Notes: a model not told the origin generated them from the sequence alone. A stretch of 64,000 bases of DNA from Salinicoccus roseus (GCF_003814515.1 NZ_RKQJ01000001.1:186001-250000), one strand, 5' to 3'; positions 38,288 to 47,992 are shown, counted from the first letter of the stretch. A program made the numbers and translations.

Positions 38288-39559
38288 ATGAGCTACCAAG
38301 AAGGATTGAATTGGATTCATGAAAGAATGAAATTCGGCATCAAACCGGGTGTTCGCCGCATGGAGTGGATGCTTGAACGTCTGGAGAATCCGGAACAAAA
38401 CATCAATGGCATACATGTAGTGGGCACCAACGGCAAGGGATCCACGGTGTCCTACATGCGGAATGCACTGAACCATAATGGCTACACTGTAGGGACGTTC
38501 ACCTCTCCATACATCGAGACATTCAACGAACGGATTTCAGTGGACGGCACGCCGATACCGGATGATGACATCGTCGCTCTGGTCGAAATTGTCAAACCGG
38601 TGAGTGAAGCGCTGGAGGCCGAGACGGATCTCGGCACCGCAACAGAGTTTGAAATCATCACGATGATGATGTTCATCTATTTTGGAAAGATGCATTCGGT
38701 GGACTACGTGATCGTTGAGGCCGGGCTTGGTGCAAAGAACGATTCGACAAACGTATTCCAGCCGATCATGACGGTATTGACAAGCATCGGGCTTGATCAT
38801 ACGAGCATACTTGGGGACAGCCTGCTGGATATCGCCAAGGACAAGAGCGGCGTCATCAAGCCGGGGATCCCGCTCGTCTTCAGCATCAAGGATGATGTGT
38901 CGCGCGAATACATCCATAAGGTGCTTGAAGAGAATCATGCGAAGGGGATCGAACTGAACCGGGACATCATCATGATTCCCGAGAATGGCGAGTTCCAGTT
39001 CCAGTATGGCACCTATGATTTCCAGGACATCCGCCTGAGCATGGCAGGCAGGCATCAGAAAGAGAATGCCTCCCTCGCCATAGCTGCCCTGATCGAACTG
39101 CATGAAAGGGGGAAGGCCGTCCTCGACTGGAACCTGATGATCCGGGCCATGGAAGAGACCACATGGCCTGGACGCATCGAGACCTTGAGCGAAGATCCGC
39201 TGGTGATCATAGACGGCGCCCATAATAATGAAGCTGTCGAGGCCCTGGTGGAGACCATCGGCAGGCAGTATCCGGACAGGGAGATTACTGTGCTCTTCTC
39301 TGCGATAGAAGGGAAGCCGCTCTCTACGATGGTGGAGAAGCTTGAAGGGATTGCGGATGCGTTCAGCGTCACGGACTTCGATTTTCCGAAGGCGCTGCCG
39401 AAAGAGGAGATCTATGACAAGGTGAAGCATCCGAACCGGTCGATGGTGGATGACCACATCCAGTTCATTGAAGCGTTCGAGGGGGATATTCTGCTTGTGA
39501 CGGGAAGCCTCTACTTCATCAGTGAAATCAAGCAGCACTACAATGCAAAAAGACGATGA
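38288..39559 (+). CDS. folC: Folylpolyglutamate synthase / dihydrofolate synthase
   Basis: The 423-residue Mur-ligase-like enzyme adds glutamate to folates. The P-loop VVGTNGKGST is near residue 41, and SPYIETFNERI, VEAGLGAKNDSTN, TSIGLDHTSILG and DGAHNNEAVEAL are typical. It follows valS directly and shares its T-box control, as in B. subtilis. The TGA stop falls inside the stem of the terminator. Confidence 0.95.
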   Translation: MSYQEGLNWIHERMKFGIKPGVRRMEWMLERLENPEQNINGIHVVGTNGKGSTVSYMRNALNHNGYTVGTFTSPYIETFNERISVDGTPIPDDDIVALVEIVKPVSEALEAETDLGTATEFEIITMMMFIYFGKMHSVDYVIVEAGLGAKNDSTNVFQPIMTVLTSIGLDHTSILGDSLLDIAKDKSGVIKPGIPLVFSIKDDVSREYIHKVLEENHAKGIELNRDIIMIPENGEFQFQYGTYDFQDIRLSMAGRHQKENASLAIAALIELHERGKAVLDWNLMIRAMEETTWPGRIETLSEDPLVIIDGAHNNEAVEALVETIGRQYPDREITVLFSAIEGKPLSTMVEKLEGIADAFSVTDFDFPKALPKEEIYDKVKHPNRSMVDDHIQFIEAFEGDILLVTGSLYFISEIKQHYNAKRR

Positions 39560-39582
39560 TCCATTAGGATTATCGTCTTTTT
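39547..39582. terminator. Bidirectional terminator between folC and the YfcC gene
   Basis: AAAAAGACGAT.ATCC and GGAT.ATCGTCTTTTT pair around an ATTA loop. It overlaps the folC stop codon and also terminates the opposing transporter gene. Confidence 0.88.
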
Positions 39583-39587
39583 CTATG

Positions 39588-40967
39588 CTAGAAGGGCCCG
39601 TAGCCGATCCAGAGGCTGATGACCATGAAGGCGGAACATGCAATGATCCATACGAGCATGATCGGCCAGACGAACCTGAGCCATTTCTCATATGGGATAT
39701 TGGCGATGCTGAGTCCTGCCATCAGTATGGCCGAAGTCGGGAACAGGTAGTTCGACAGCCCATCCCCCATCTGGAATGCGAGGACCACCGACTGTCTGGG
39801 CACACCCACGATATCCCCGATGGGCGCCATCAGCGGGATGGTGGTGGCCGCCTGCCCGGAACCGGACGGGATGAAGAAGTTGATGATGAACTGGGTGAAG
39901 AACATGCCGACTGCCGCTATGGAGGCAGGCAGCCCCTCCAGGATGGAGCTGACGGAGAAGATGACCGTATCGATGATGGTGCCGTCCTCCAGTATGAGCA
40001 GGATGCATCTCGCCAGCCCGACGATGAGCGCACCGAATGTGACTTCCTTAGCGCCCTTGATGAAGTCTTCGGCGATCCCGTTCGGGGTGTTGCCTCCGAC
40101 CAGTCCGGAGAAGATGCCCATGGCAAGGAATATTGCTGCAAGATCAGTGCCCGTCGACCAGCCCTGGACGACCCCATAGATGATGAGACCGAATCCGGCC
40201 AGTATGATCAGGAGGACGAATATATGCCTTGACGTCAGCGTCTTGAATTCGTAGGATTCCGCCTGTGCATTCTTCTCAAGTCGATATACATAGCTGTTGT
40301 TCATGTCGCGTTGGACACGTTTGCCGTACCGGTATACGAAGAAGGCGGCAATGATGACGAATACGACCTGGATGATGATCCTGTAGAACATCCCTGAGAA
40401 CAGGGGCAGGCCGGCGACTTCCTGTGCCACACCGACCGTGAATATGTTCATGAACCCGCCTGCAAATCCTGCTGCGGCCCCGAGTGCGACCATGGCCATG
40501 CCGGTCATCGCATCCATGCCGAGGGAGCGTGCAAGCATGATGCCCATCGGAATGAATATCAGGGTGGATTCGGCCATGCCAAATGTGGCGCCGCCCAGTG
40601 AGAATATGAGCATCGTCAGTGGTATGAGTATGATTTCGCGGTTCTTGAGCAGCGAGACCACCTTGTTGATGCCTGCTTCTATCGCCCCGGTGCCATTGAT
40701 CATCCCGAATGCGCCGCCGATGATGAAGATCAGGAATATGATGCCTGCAGCATCCGTCATGCCTGCAGGGACGACGCGGAATATTTCAGTCCAGTGGACG
40801 GGGCTCTGTTCAGTGAACTCGAAAGAAGTTTCGTCCACCACGAGGATGCCGTTCTCATTCTCCGTCCGGTCGTATTCCCCAGCCGGGATGATGTAGCTGA
40901 GGAGCATCGCCAGAATGACGATGGAGTAGATGAGGACGAATGCATGAGGTACTCTTATGTATTTCAA
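39588..40967 (-). CDS. YfcC-family transporter (first of a divergent pair)
   Basis: The 459-residue protein has about 11-12 transmembrane helices and the paired re-entrant signature of the YfcC/AbgT-like secondary transporters (FMIGGAFGMINGTGAIEAG-like region, and FFIPSGSGQAATTIPLMAPIGD). Substrates of this family are thought to be peptides, carboxylates or amino acids; none can be assigned. The start is TTG at 40967: GGAGG lies eight bases upstream, whereas the longer frame has no site. It is about half identical by eye to the divergent gene at 41116. Confidence 0.82.
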   Translation of the reverse strand: MKYIRVPHAFVLIYSIVILAMLLSYIIPAGEYDRTENENGILVVDETSFEFTEQSPVHWTEIFRVVPAGMTDAAGIIFLIFIIGGAFGMINGTGAIEAGINKVVSLLKNREIILIPLTMLIFSLGGATFGMAESTLIFIPMGIMLARSLGMDAMTGMAMVALGAAAGFAGGFMNIFTVGVAQEVAGLPLFSGMFYRIIIQVVFVIIAAFFVYRYGKRVQRDMNNSYVYRLEKNAQAESYEFKTLTSRHIFVLLIILAGFGLIIYGVVQGWSTGTDLAAIFLAMGIFSGLVGGNTPNGIAEDFIKGAKEVTFGALIVGLARCILLILEDGTIIDTVIFSVSSILEGLPASIAAVGMFFTQFIINFFIPSGSGQAATTIPLMAPIGDIVGVPRQSVVLAFQMGDGLSNYLFPTSAILMAGLSIANIPYEKWLRFVWPIMLVWIIACSAFMVISLWIGYGPF

Positions 40968-41115
40968 TCTTGATGCCTCCTTTATTTTGATGACGTTAAT
41001 TATACCGGACTGATGGGAGAAGGCAAGCGCACAAATATCAAGGTCAAACAATTCAGTCTTTTTATATTTTGCAATAAATGTATAATGGAATCATCAGAAT
41101 TTGGAGGGAGATCAT

Positions 41116-42528
41116 ATGGATAAAGAAGAAAAAACAGAACAGAGGCCTGCGGGATTCAGGTTTCCGCATACTTATGCAATTCTATTTTCAGTCGTCATCA
41201 TTGCAGCAGCACTCAGCTATGTCATACCAGCCGGGGAATTCGAACGGGTCGAGGTGGGGGATCGGACGGAAGTCGTGCCCGGAAGCTATACGGGTGTAGA
41301 GCAGAGCCCGGTTTCATTCTTTGAACTGTTCAAGGCCATCCCGACAGGCCTGATCGATGGGGCGAACATCATCTTCTATATATTTCTGGTCGGTGGCGCC
41401 TTCGGCATCATCCGGGCGACAGGGGCCATCGAAGCGGCCATCCAGAAGGTGATGGTCATGGTCAAGGGGAATGAGAGGTTGATGATACCGGTCATCATGC
41501 TCGTATTCTCCATTTTGGGCTTCACGACGGGCATGGCGGAGGAGGCGATCATATTCGTTCCCATCGGCATCGTGCTGGCGACAGCCCTCGGATACGATGC
41601 GATGGTGGGGACCGCCATGGTGACGCTTGGAGCGGCTTCAGGCTTCATCGGCGGCATGCTCAACCCGTTTACGGTGGGGATTGCGCAGGAGATCGCCGAA
41701 TTGACCATCTTCTCGGGCTGGCAGTTCCGGGGTGTCGTCTATTTCTTTGTGCTGGGCCTCGCCATCCTTTATGTCATGCATTATGCGAAAAAGGTGAAGC
41801 GGAAACCGGAGTCGAGCCTGGTCTATGAGGAAGCGCAGAAGGGGCACGTGAACTTTACGGATGATGTCATGAATTTCGACGAACTCAAAAAACGGCACAT
41901 CATGATCCTCATCACGTTTACAGCCGGAATCATCATCAATATCTATGGTATATTCCAGCATGGGTGGTTCCTGACCGAACTTTCCGCAAACTTCTTTGTG
42001 ATCGGCCTCATCGCCGGCCTTGTCGGCGGCATGAAGATCAACGACATATTCGATGCATTCATCGACGGCATGAAGCTCGTCGTCTATGGAGCGATCATCG
42101 TAGGTTTTGCAAGGGCCATTGTGGTGGTGCTCGAGTCCGGCGTCATCATAGATTCGGTCATCAATGGAATGAGCGGTGTGCTCGACTTCCTGCCGCCGTC
42201 CATTACGGCACTCGGGATGCTTGTCATACAGGTCGTGATCAACTTCTTCATCCCGTCCGGGTCCGGCCAGGCGATGACGACGATGCCGATCATGACGCCG
42301 ATCGCCGATCTGCAGGAAATTCCGAGGCAGGTCGCCGTACTTGCCTATCAATACGGGGATGCAATCACGAATACGATCATACCGACGTCGGCCTCGCTCA
42401 TGGGGGTTCTGGCCGTTTCAGGCATCCCATACATCAAATGGGTCCGGTTCGTCTGGAAATTGACGCTGATGTGGCTCATCATCGCTGCCGCAGCACTCGT
42501 TGCTGCAACGATCCTCGGCATCTCATAG
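41116..42528 (+). CDS. YfcC-family transporter (second of a divergent pair)
   Basis: The 470-residue paralogue shares the order and motifs of its neighbour: HTYAILFSVVIIAAALSYVIPAGEF, GGAFGIIRATGAIEAAIQK, GMAEEAIIFVPIGIVLA, NPFTVGIAQEIA and NFFIPSGSGQAMTTMPIM. It too is an integral membrane secondary transporter of unknown substrate. The ATG at 41116 has GGAGGGAG upstream, and TATAAT is at 41081-41086 without a clear -35. The 148-base gap to the TTG of the other copy must hold both promoters. Confidence 0.83.
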   Translation: MDKEEKTEQRPAGFRFPHTYAILFSVVIIAAALSYVIPAGEFERVEVGDRTEVVPGSYTGVEQSPVSFFELFKAIPTGLIDGANIIFYIFLVGGAFGIIRATGAIEAAIQKVMVMVKGNERLMIPVIMLVFSILGFTTGMAEEAIIFVPIGIVLATALGYDAMVGTAMVTLGAASGFIGGMLNPFTVGIAQEIAELTIFSGWQFRGVVYFFVLGLAILYVMHYAKKVKRKPESSLVYEEAQKGHVNFTDDVMNFDELKKRHIMILITFTAGIIINIYGIFQHGWFLTELSANFFVIGLIAGLVGGMKINDIFDAFIDGMKLVVYGAIIVGFARAIVVVLESGVIIDSVINGMSGVLDFLPPSITALGMLVIQVVINFFIPSGSGQAMTTMPIMTPIADLQEIPRQVAVLAYQYGDAITNTIIPTSASLMGVLAVSGIPYIKWVRFVWKLTLMWLIIAAAALVAATILGIS

Positions 42529-42534
42529 TACATG

Positions 42535-42562
42535 AAAAGGCCGGCGGTTACGCCGGCCTTTT
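42535..42562. terminator. Bidirectional terminator between YfcC and mscL
   Basis: AAAAGGCCGGCG, loop GTTA, CGCCGGCCTTTT. A perfect 12-bp GC-rich stem between two convergent genes. Confidence 0.93.
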
Positions 42563-42570
42563 CTGATGGA

Positions 42571-42939
42571 TCATGAACTTGCGTCTTCCTTTTTCAGTGC
42601 GTCCCTGATCTCCCTGAGCAGCACCGTCTGCTCATCTTCGGCCGCCTCCTCGACGAAGCGGTTCCGCGTCAGGAGATTGACGGCTTTGATGAATACGAAT
42701 ATTGCTGCTGCTATGATGAGGAAGTCTATGATCGCCTGGATGAAGACGCCATAGGTGATCCCCTTGTATGCCCATTCCGATGTGAAGTCGGTGTTGCCGA
42801 ATATCAGTGCAATCGACGGCATGATGATGTTTTCTACGAGTGCAGTGACGATTTTGCTGAATGCCGCACCAATGACGACGGCGACTGCAAGATCCAGTAC
42901 ATTGCCCCTGAGTATGAAGTCCTTGAATTCCTGCCACAT
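42571..42939 (-). CDS. mscL: Large-conductance mechanosensitive channel
   Basis: The 122-residue protein is a typical MscL: an N-terminal amphipathic helix (MWQEFKDFILRGNVLDLAVAVVIGAAFSKIV), pore helix TM1, a periplasmic-type loop, TM2 (FIQAIIDFLIIAAAIFVFI) and a charged C-terminal helix (TVLLREIRDALKKE). It releases solutes on hypo-osmotic shock. The ATG has GGAGGAATC upstream. Being next to the BCCT osmolyte transporter fits an osmoregulation theme. Confidence 0.96.
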   Translation of the reverse strand: MWQEFKDFILRGNVLDLAVAVVIGAAFSKIVTALVENIIMPSIALIFGNTDFTSEWAYKGITYGVFIQAIIDFLIIAAAIFVFIKAVNLLTRNRFVEEAAEDEQTVLLREIRDALKKEDASS

Positions 42940-43069
42940 GATGATTCCTCCGAATTTTTATTTATCGGTCCAGCATCCATCATACAGTAAAAGTCCGTAC
43001 TTGCAAGAGGGCATAATACTTTATTTACAGCGCTGTTGATATATACTTGAATGTAGAGTGGATGTATAT

Positions 43070-43098
43070 TTGCTAGACTCCGGATGATGTGCTAACAT
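43070..43098 (+). promoter_or_regulatory. Candidate promoter of the BCCT gene
   Basis: TTGCTA at 43070-43075 and TAACAT at 43093-43098 are 17 bases apart. The start site would fall just before the inverted repeat at 43108. Confidence 0.45.
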
Positions 43099-43107
43099 CA
43101 ATAATTG

Positions 43108-43129
43108 TTTTGTAAGTTGCGTTACAAAA
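43108..43129. promoter_or_regulatory. Inverted-repeat candidate operator upstream of the BCCT gene
   Basis: TTTTGTAA-N6-TTACAAAA is a perfect 8-bp inverted repeat, 39 bases before the BCCT ATG and just downstream of the candidate promoter. Its position suits a repressor site. The binding protein is unknown. Confidence 0.5.
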
Positions 43130-43168
43130 AGTAATTAAAGGGAATAACCCATCTAAAGGAGGAGTAGA

Positions 43169-44752
43169 ATGGAAGAGAATCAAAAATCAAGATTAACTCC
43201 AGTTTTCTGGATTGCACTTGCCATCGTTTCCGCACTTGTACTCTATGGCGTGTTCTTCTCAGAAAACTTCGAAAGTGTCACAGGTGTGATGCAGGGGTTC
43301 ATTACGAGCAACTTCAGCTGGTACTATGTTTCACTCACAACCATATTCATCGCTTTCTGTCTAATATTCGTATTTACACCGATGGGGCAGATCCGTCTCG
43401 GCAAGCCGACGGAAAAGCCTGAATTCAAGACCGCTTCATGGTTTGCGATGCTGTTCAGTGCCGGTATGGGGATTGGGCTGGTCTTCTGGGGGGCGGCTGA
43501 ACCGATCAGCCACTATTTCACCCCGCCGACAGCCGAACCAGGCACAGATACCGCAATGAAGGAAGCACTCAGGCGGTCATTCTTCCACTGGGGCTTCCAT
43601 GCTTGGGCTGTCTATGCTGTAGTCGGCTTGGCACTTGCGTTCGCCCAGTTCAGAAGAAATGAACCGGGTCTGATTTCAAGCACCCTGAGGCCGATACTCG
43701 GCAAGCATGTGGATGGACCGATCGGTACAGCCATTGATGTACTCGCGGTATTCGCGACGATTGCCGGTGTTGCGACATCACTTGGTCTTGGTGTCATGCA
43801 GATCAACGGCGGACTGACTTATCTGTTCGGCATCCCGAATAACATCTATGTGCAGATCATCATCATCGCCGTAATCACTGTACTGTTCATGTACAGTGCA
43901 TGGACAGGCCTGTCAAAAGGCATCCAGTACCTCAGTAATGCAAACATGATACTTGCCGGCCTGCTGATGATATTCACACTGGTACTCGGACCGACCGTAC
44001 TCATTCTGAACATGTGGACGGATACATTCGGCGGAATGGTGAGCAACTTCATCAACATGAGCTACGATGTTGCGCCACTGAACCAGGAGAAGAACGACTG
44101 GCTTGGTGCATGGACGATCTACTACTGGGGCTGGTGGATGGCATGGAGTCCGTTCGTCGGCATCTTCATCGCCCGTGTCTCCCGTGGACGCACAATCCGT
44201 GAATTCGTCCTCGCGGTCATGGTCGGCCCGGCAGTCGTCAGCTTCCTATGGTTCAGCATATTCGGCGTCACTGCCATTGAATCCGACAGGGCGAACGGCG
44301 GATTTGCAGACCTTGCGACTGAAACAGTATTGTTTGAAATGTTCAATAACATGCCGCTCGGCTTCATCGTTTCACTCGTAGCCGTGCTGCTGATCGGGAC
44401 GTTCTTCATCACATCTGCAGACTCCGCTACATTTGTACTGGGCATGCAGACGACGAATGGTTCCCTGACACCATCCAACAGGGTCAAGATGATCTGGGGT
44501 GTCGCCCAGGTGATGATTGCTGTCGTACTCCTTATGGGTGGCGGCCTGACGGCATTGCAGGCATCTTCAATCATCTCGGCATTCCCATTCTCGCTCATTC
44601 TGATACTCATGATGATTGCGACATACAAGGATATCGCAAAAGAGCAGAGGTCATTGAACCTCCTCATCGAGCCGAACTACAAAGGTACGGAGTATGAGAA
44701 GCTGATGGAAGATCATGAGGCGAAATTGAGAAGAGAGAATAATGAAGGCTAG
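43169..44752 (+). CDS. BCCT-family glycine betaine/choline-type transporter
   Basis: The 527-residue protein has 12 predicted transmembrane helices and the BCCT signature: GMGIGLVFWGAAEPISHY, FFHWGFHAWAVYAVVGLALAF, WTIYYWGWWMAWSPFVGIFIARVSRGRTIREF (the Trp-rich substrate region), and SADSATFVLGM. It should import glycine betaine or a similar osmoprotectant with Na+, like OpuD. The ATG at 43169 has AAAGGAGGAG upstream. The C-terminal tail is charged, as in osmosensing members. A dyad upstream may be the operator. Confidence 0.93.
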   Translation: MEENQKSRLTPVFWIALAIVSALVLYGVFFSENFESVTGVMQGFITSNFSWYYVSLTTIFIAFCLIFVFTPMGQIRLGKPTEKPEFKTASWFAMLFSAGMGIGLVFWGAAEPISHYFTPPTAEPGTDTAMKEALRRSFFHWGFHAWAVYAVVGLALAFAQFRRNEPGLISSTLRPILGKHVDGPIGTAIDVLAVFATIAGVATSLGLGVMQINGGLTYLFGIPNNIYVQIIIIAVITVLFMYSAWTGLSKGIQYLSNANMILAGLLMIFTLVLGPTVLILNMWTDTFGGMVSNFINMSYDVAPLNQEKNDWLGAWTIYYWGWWMAWSPFVGIFIARVSRGRTIREFVLAVMVGPAVVSFLWFSIFGVTAIESDRANGGFADLATETVLFEMFNNMPLGFIVSLVAVLLIGTFFITSADSATFVLGMQTTNGSLTPSNRVKMIWGVAQVMIAVVLLMGGGLTALQASSIISAFPFSLILILMMIATYKDIAKEQRSLNLLIEPNYKGTEYEKLMEDHEAKLRRENNEG

Positions 44753-44788
44753 GGTATACTAGAGTTAAGGTTAATATATAGTTATGAT

Positions 44789-44836
44789 GATGACCTATAG
44801 AGATAAGTTATACTTATTGCTATAGGTCATCTTTTT
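44789..44836 (+). terminator. Terminator after the BCCT gene
   Basis: GATGACCTATAG and CTATAGGTCATC form a perfect 12-bp stem with a 19-base loop, followed by five T residues. Confidence 0.88.
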
Positions 44837-44871
44837 GTATCGAAATTATGGCAGAATTGACAGGGACGGCG

Positions 44872-44900
44872 TTTACATCCCTTATGTAAAGATATACAAT
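44872..44900 (+). promoter_or_regulatory. Promoter of acnA
   Basis: TTTACA at 44872-44877 and TACAAT at 44895-44900 are 17 bases apart, about 48 bases before the acnA ATG. A TTGACA at 44857-44862 lies further up without a matching -10. Confidence 0.6.
44873..44889. promoter_or_regulatory. Palindrome overlapping the acnA promoter
   Basis: TTACAT-CCCTT-ATGTAA is a perfect 6-bp inverted repeat covering the -35 and spacer. It could be a repressor site; in Bacillus the aconitase gene is controlled by CcpC and CodY, but this dyad matches neither consensus well. Confidence 0.4.
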
Positions 44901-44947
44901 TGATACGAACGGTCTTATGACTGGAATATTGATAGGGGGCTATTACA

Positions 44948-47656
44948 ATGAGTCAAAATGTTAATGAAGCTGCCAGGAAGTCGTTCAATGTCGGCGGCAA
45001 GGACTATAACTACTATAGTCTGAAGACATTGACTGAACGGGGCATGTCCGAAACACACAAATTGCCATACTCCGTCAGAGTACTGCTTGAATCGGTACTG
45101 CGCCAGTATGATGGCAGTGTCATCAAAGATGAACATATCGAATCTCTGGCAACTTGGGATAAAGGCGATCACCAAGGAAAAGAAGTGCCATTCAAACCTT
45201 CACGTGTCATCCTTCAGGACTTTACCGGTGTGCCTGCGGTCGTCGACCTGGCATCACTCAGAAAAGCAATGGATGATGTAGGCGGGGATGTACAGAAGAT
45301 CAACCCTGAAGTGCCTGTCGATCTCGTCATCGACCATTCTGTACAGGTGGATGCCTACGGTACTGATGATGCACTCAAATTGAACATGGAGCTCGAGTTC
45401 GAAAGGAACCAGGAACGCTACGAATTCCTGCACTGGGCGACGAAGGCATTCGACAACTACAAAGCTGTTCCGCCAGCAACAGGTATCGTCCACCAGGTCA
45501 ACCTCGAGTACTTGGCGAACGTTGTCCATGTCAAGGAGGATGGCGATGAGCTCGTCACGTTCCCTGATACACTTGTCGGTACGGATTCCCACACTACCAT
45601 GATCAATGGCCTCGGCGTCCTTGGCTGGGGTGTCGGCGGTATCGAGGCTGAAGCCGGAATGCTCGGACAGCCATCCTACTTCCCAGTACCTGAAGTCGTG
45701 GGCGTGCGCATGACGAATGGCCTGCCGGAAGGTGCAACAGCGACAGACCTCGCACTGCGCGTCACTGAACTGCTGCGCAAACACGGCGTTGTAGGCAAGT
45801 TCGTCGAATTCTTCGGACAGGGTGTAACAGAGCTTCCACTCGCTGACAGGGCGACGATTGCGAACATGGCGCCTGAATATGGTGCAACATGCGGCTTCTT
45901 CCCTGTCGATGACGAAACACTCGAATACATGAAGCTCACAGGACGTAGTGAAGAGCATATCGATATCGTCAAAAAGTATCTGCAGGAGAATGACATGTAC
46001 TTCGACCCGGCAAACGAACCGGTCTACAGCGAAGTCGTCGACCTCGACCTCTCCACTGTCGAGCCTGCACTTGCCGGACCAAAACGTCCACAGGATCTGA
46101 TCCAGCTCTCCGACATGAAGAAGGAATACAGGAAATCCATTACAGCCGAAAGCGGCAACCATGGCCATGGTCTGGATGAAGCAGAATTCGACAAGAAGAC
46201 GACGATCAAATTCAACGATGGCAGGGAAGTTGAAATGAAGACCGGCGACCTCGCCATTGCAGCCATCACTTCATGTACGAACACATCCAACCCTTATGTC
46301 ATGCTGGGTGCGGGTCTGATCGCAAAGAAAGCAGTTGAAAAAGGCCTCGAGGTACCAGCATATGTGAAGACTTCCCTGGCACCAGGTTCCAAAGTCGTTA
46401 CCGGCTACCTCGAAGACTCCGGTCTGCAGCAATACCTGGATAAACTCGGCTTCAACCTTGTAGGCTACGGCTGTACGACATGTATCGGAAACTCCGGTCC
46501 ACTGCTTCCTGAAATTACAGAAGCGATCACTGAAAGCGATCTGCTTGTAAGTTCAGTACTGTCCGGAAACCGTAACTTTGAAGGCAGGATCCACCCGCTC
46601 GTCAAAGCGAACTATCTTGCTTCACCACCACTCATCGTGGCATATGCGCTTGCCGGTACAGTGGACATCGATCTGCGCAATGAACCGATCGGCAAGGATA
46701 AGGACGGCAACGATGTCTTCATGAAGGATATCTGGCCATCCACCCAGGAAGTCAAGGATGCAGTAATGGGCAACGTCAGCCCTGAACTCTTCAGAAAAGA
46801 ATATGAAAGGGTATTCGATGCCAATGAAATCTGGAACAACATCGAAACGACGGATGCACCACTCTACGACTTCGATCCGGATTCCACGTACATCCAGAAC
46901 CCATCATTCTTCCAGAACCTGTCCACAGAACCGGGCAAAGTGGAATCACTGAATGGCCTGCGTGTACTCGGCAAGTTCGGCGACTCCGTAACGACAGACC
47001 ACATCTCACCTGCGGGTGCGATCGGCAAGGATACACCTGCCGGAAAATGGCTGATCGAGCAGGGCGTATCTCCACGGAACTTCAACTCATATGGTTCCCG
47101 ACGCGGAAACCACGAAGTGATGCTCCGCGGTACATTTGCCAACATCCGTATCCGCAACCAGATTGCGGACGGCAAAGAGGGCGGATTCACAACGTACTGG
47201 CCGACTGGTGAAGTCATGAGCATCTATGATGCTGCAATGAAATATCAACAGGATGGCACAGGACTCGTGGTCATCGCAGGAGACGACTACGGCATGGGCT
47301 CCAGCCGTGACTGGGCAGCCAAAGGTACGAACCTCCTCGGTGTCAAAGCGGTCATCGCAGCAAGCTATGAGCGTATCCACCGTTCGAACCTCGTAATGAT
47401 GGGCGTCCTCCCACTCCAGTTCGTCGATGGGGAAGATGCAGATTCACTCGGCTTCGACGGCAGCGAGACATTCGACATCCAAGTCGGTGAAGATGTCATG
47501 CCTGGACACGTCCTTGATGCTGTAGCGACGAACCAGGACGGCAAGAAGACTGAGTTCAAAGTCAAGGCACGCTTCGATTCAGAAGTTGAAGTGGACTACT
47601 ACCGCAACGGCGGCATCCTGCAGCTTGTACTCAGAAACAAACTTAAAGAGCAGTAA
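44948..47656 (+). CDS. acnA: Aconitate hydratase A
   Basis: The 902-residue enzyme interconverts citrate and isocitrate and, without its cluster, can bind RNA. The [4Fe-4S] ligands are seen in [13 protein letters not shown] (near 438) and [14 protein letters not shown] (near 505), and active-site motifs [21 protein letters not shown] and [16 protein letters not shown] are intact. The ATG has GGGGGC upstream as a weak ribosome-binding site. A terminator follows, shared with the convergent HesB-like gene. Confidence 0.97.
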   Translation: MSQNVNEAARKSFNVGGKDYNYYSLKTLTERGMSETHKLPYSVRVLLESVLRQYDGSVIKDEHIESLATWDKGDHQGKEVPFKPSRVILQDFTGVPAVVDLASLRKAMDDVGGDVQKINPEVPVDLVIDHSVQVDAYGTDDALKLNMELEFERNQERYEFLHWATKAFDNYKAVPPATGIVHQVNLEYLANVVHVKEDGDELVTFPDTLVGTDSHTTMINGLGVLGWGVGGIEAEAGMLGQPSYFPVPEVVGVRMTNGLPEGATATDLALRVTELLRKHGVVGKFVEFFGQGVTELPLADRATIANMAPEYGATCGFFPVDDETLEYMKLTGRSEEHIDIVKKYLQENDMYFDPANEPVYSEVVDLDLSTVEPALAGPKRPQDLIQLSDMKKEYRKSITAESGNHGHGLDEAEFDKKTTIKFNDGREVEMKTGDLAIAAITSCTNTSNPYVMLGAGLIAKKAVEKGLEVPAYVKTSLAPGSKVVTGYLEDSGLQQYLDKLGFNLVGYGCTTCIGNSGPLLPEITEAITESDLLVSSVLSGNRNFEGRIHPLVKANYLASPPLIVAYALAGTVDIDLRNEPIGKDKDGNDVFMKDIWPSTQEVKDAVMGNVSPELFRKEYERVFDANEIWNNIETTDAPLYDFDPDSTYIQNPSFFQNLSTEPGKVESLNGLRVLGKFGDSVTTDHISPAGAIGKDTPAGKWLIEQGVSPRNFNSYGSRRGNHEVMLRGTFANIRIRNQIADGKEGGFTTYWPTGEVMSIYDAAMKYQQDGTGLVVIAGDDYGMGSSRDWAAKGTNLLGVKAVIAASYERIHRSNLVMMGVLPLQFVDGEDADSLGFDGSETFDIQVGEDVMPGHVLDAVATNQDGKKTEFKVKARFDSEVEVDYYRNGGILQLVLRNKLKEQ

Positions 47657-47662
47657 TATTAA

Positions 47663-47692
47663 AATAACCCATCTCATTTGAGATGGGTTATT
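47663..47692. terminator. Bidirectional terminator between acnA and the HesB-like gene
   Basis: AATAACCCATCTC and GAGATGGGTTATT form a perfect 13-bp stem with a four-base loop between two convergent genes. Confidence 0.88.
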
Positions 47693-47696
47693 GCTT

Positions 47697-47975
47697 TTAT
47701 CTGCTTTCGAATGTGACTTCATCATCCTCAGAGTCTATGACCAGTTCCGTATCTTCAAAGTACCACAGGTCCGATTCCTTGATGAACACCTGTATGCCAT
47801 CATAGTCGAATACTTTACTGTCAGAGGGGATGCGTTCTACTGTCAATGCTGGAGAAAATCCCTGTTTCAGCTGTGTTTCCCCGCCATACCTTACATAGAT
47901 GTTGACGCCCTGTCCTTCTTCCGGGTCCAGTTCTTCCTTCATCCAATCCAGTGCACGATCTGTAACTTCCAACAT
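47697..47975 (-). CDS. HesB/IscA-like protein (HesB/YadR/YfhF family) without cysteines
   Basis: The 92-residue product starts MLEVTDRALDWMKEELD and has the beta-rich HesB fold pattern (VNIYVRYGG, VFIKESDLWYFEDTELVID). The three Cys residues that bind iron in true IscA proteins are all missing; no cysteine occurs at all, so it is unlikely to be a Fe-S scaffold. The ATG at 47975 has AGAAGGG nine bases upstream; the in-frame ATG at 47984 abuts that site and is less likely. In S. aureus a similar gene also lies between acnA and plsY. Confidence 0.78.
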   Translation of the reverse strand: MLEVTDRALDWMKEELDPEEGQGVNIYVRYGGETQLKQGFSPALTVERIPSDSKVFDYDGIQVFIKESDLWYFEDTELVIDSEDDEVTFESR

Positions 47976-47992
47976 TTCAATCATCCCTTCTG

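Noticed and set aside
38537-39691. Open frame of 384 codons opposite folC
   Set aside because: It crosses the folC terminator and is the antisense shadow of a full-length folC.
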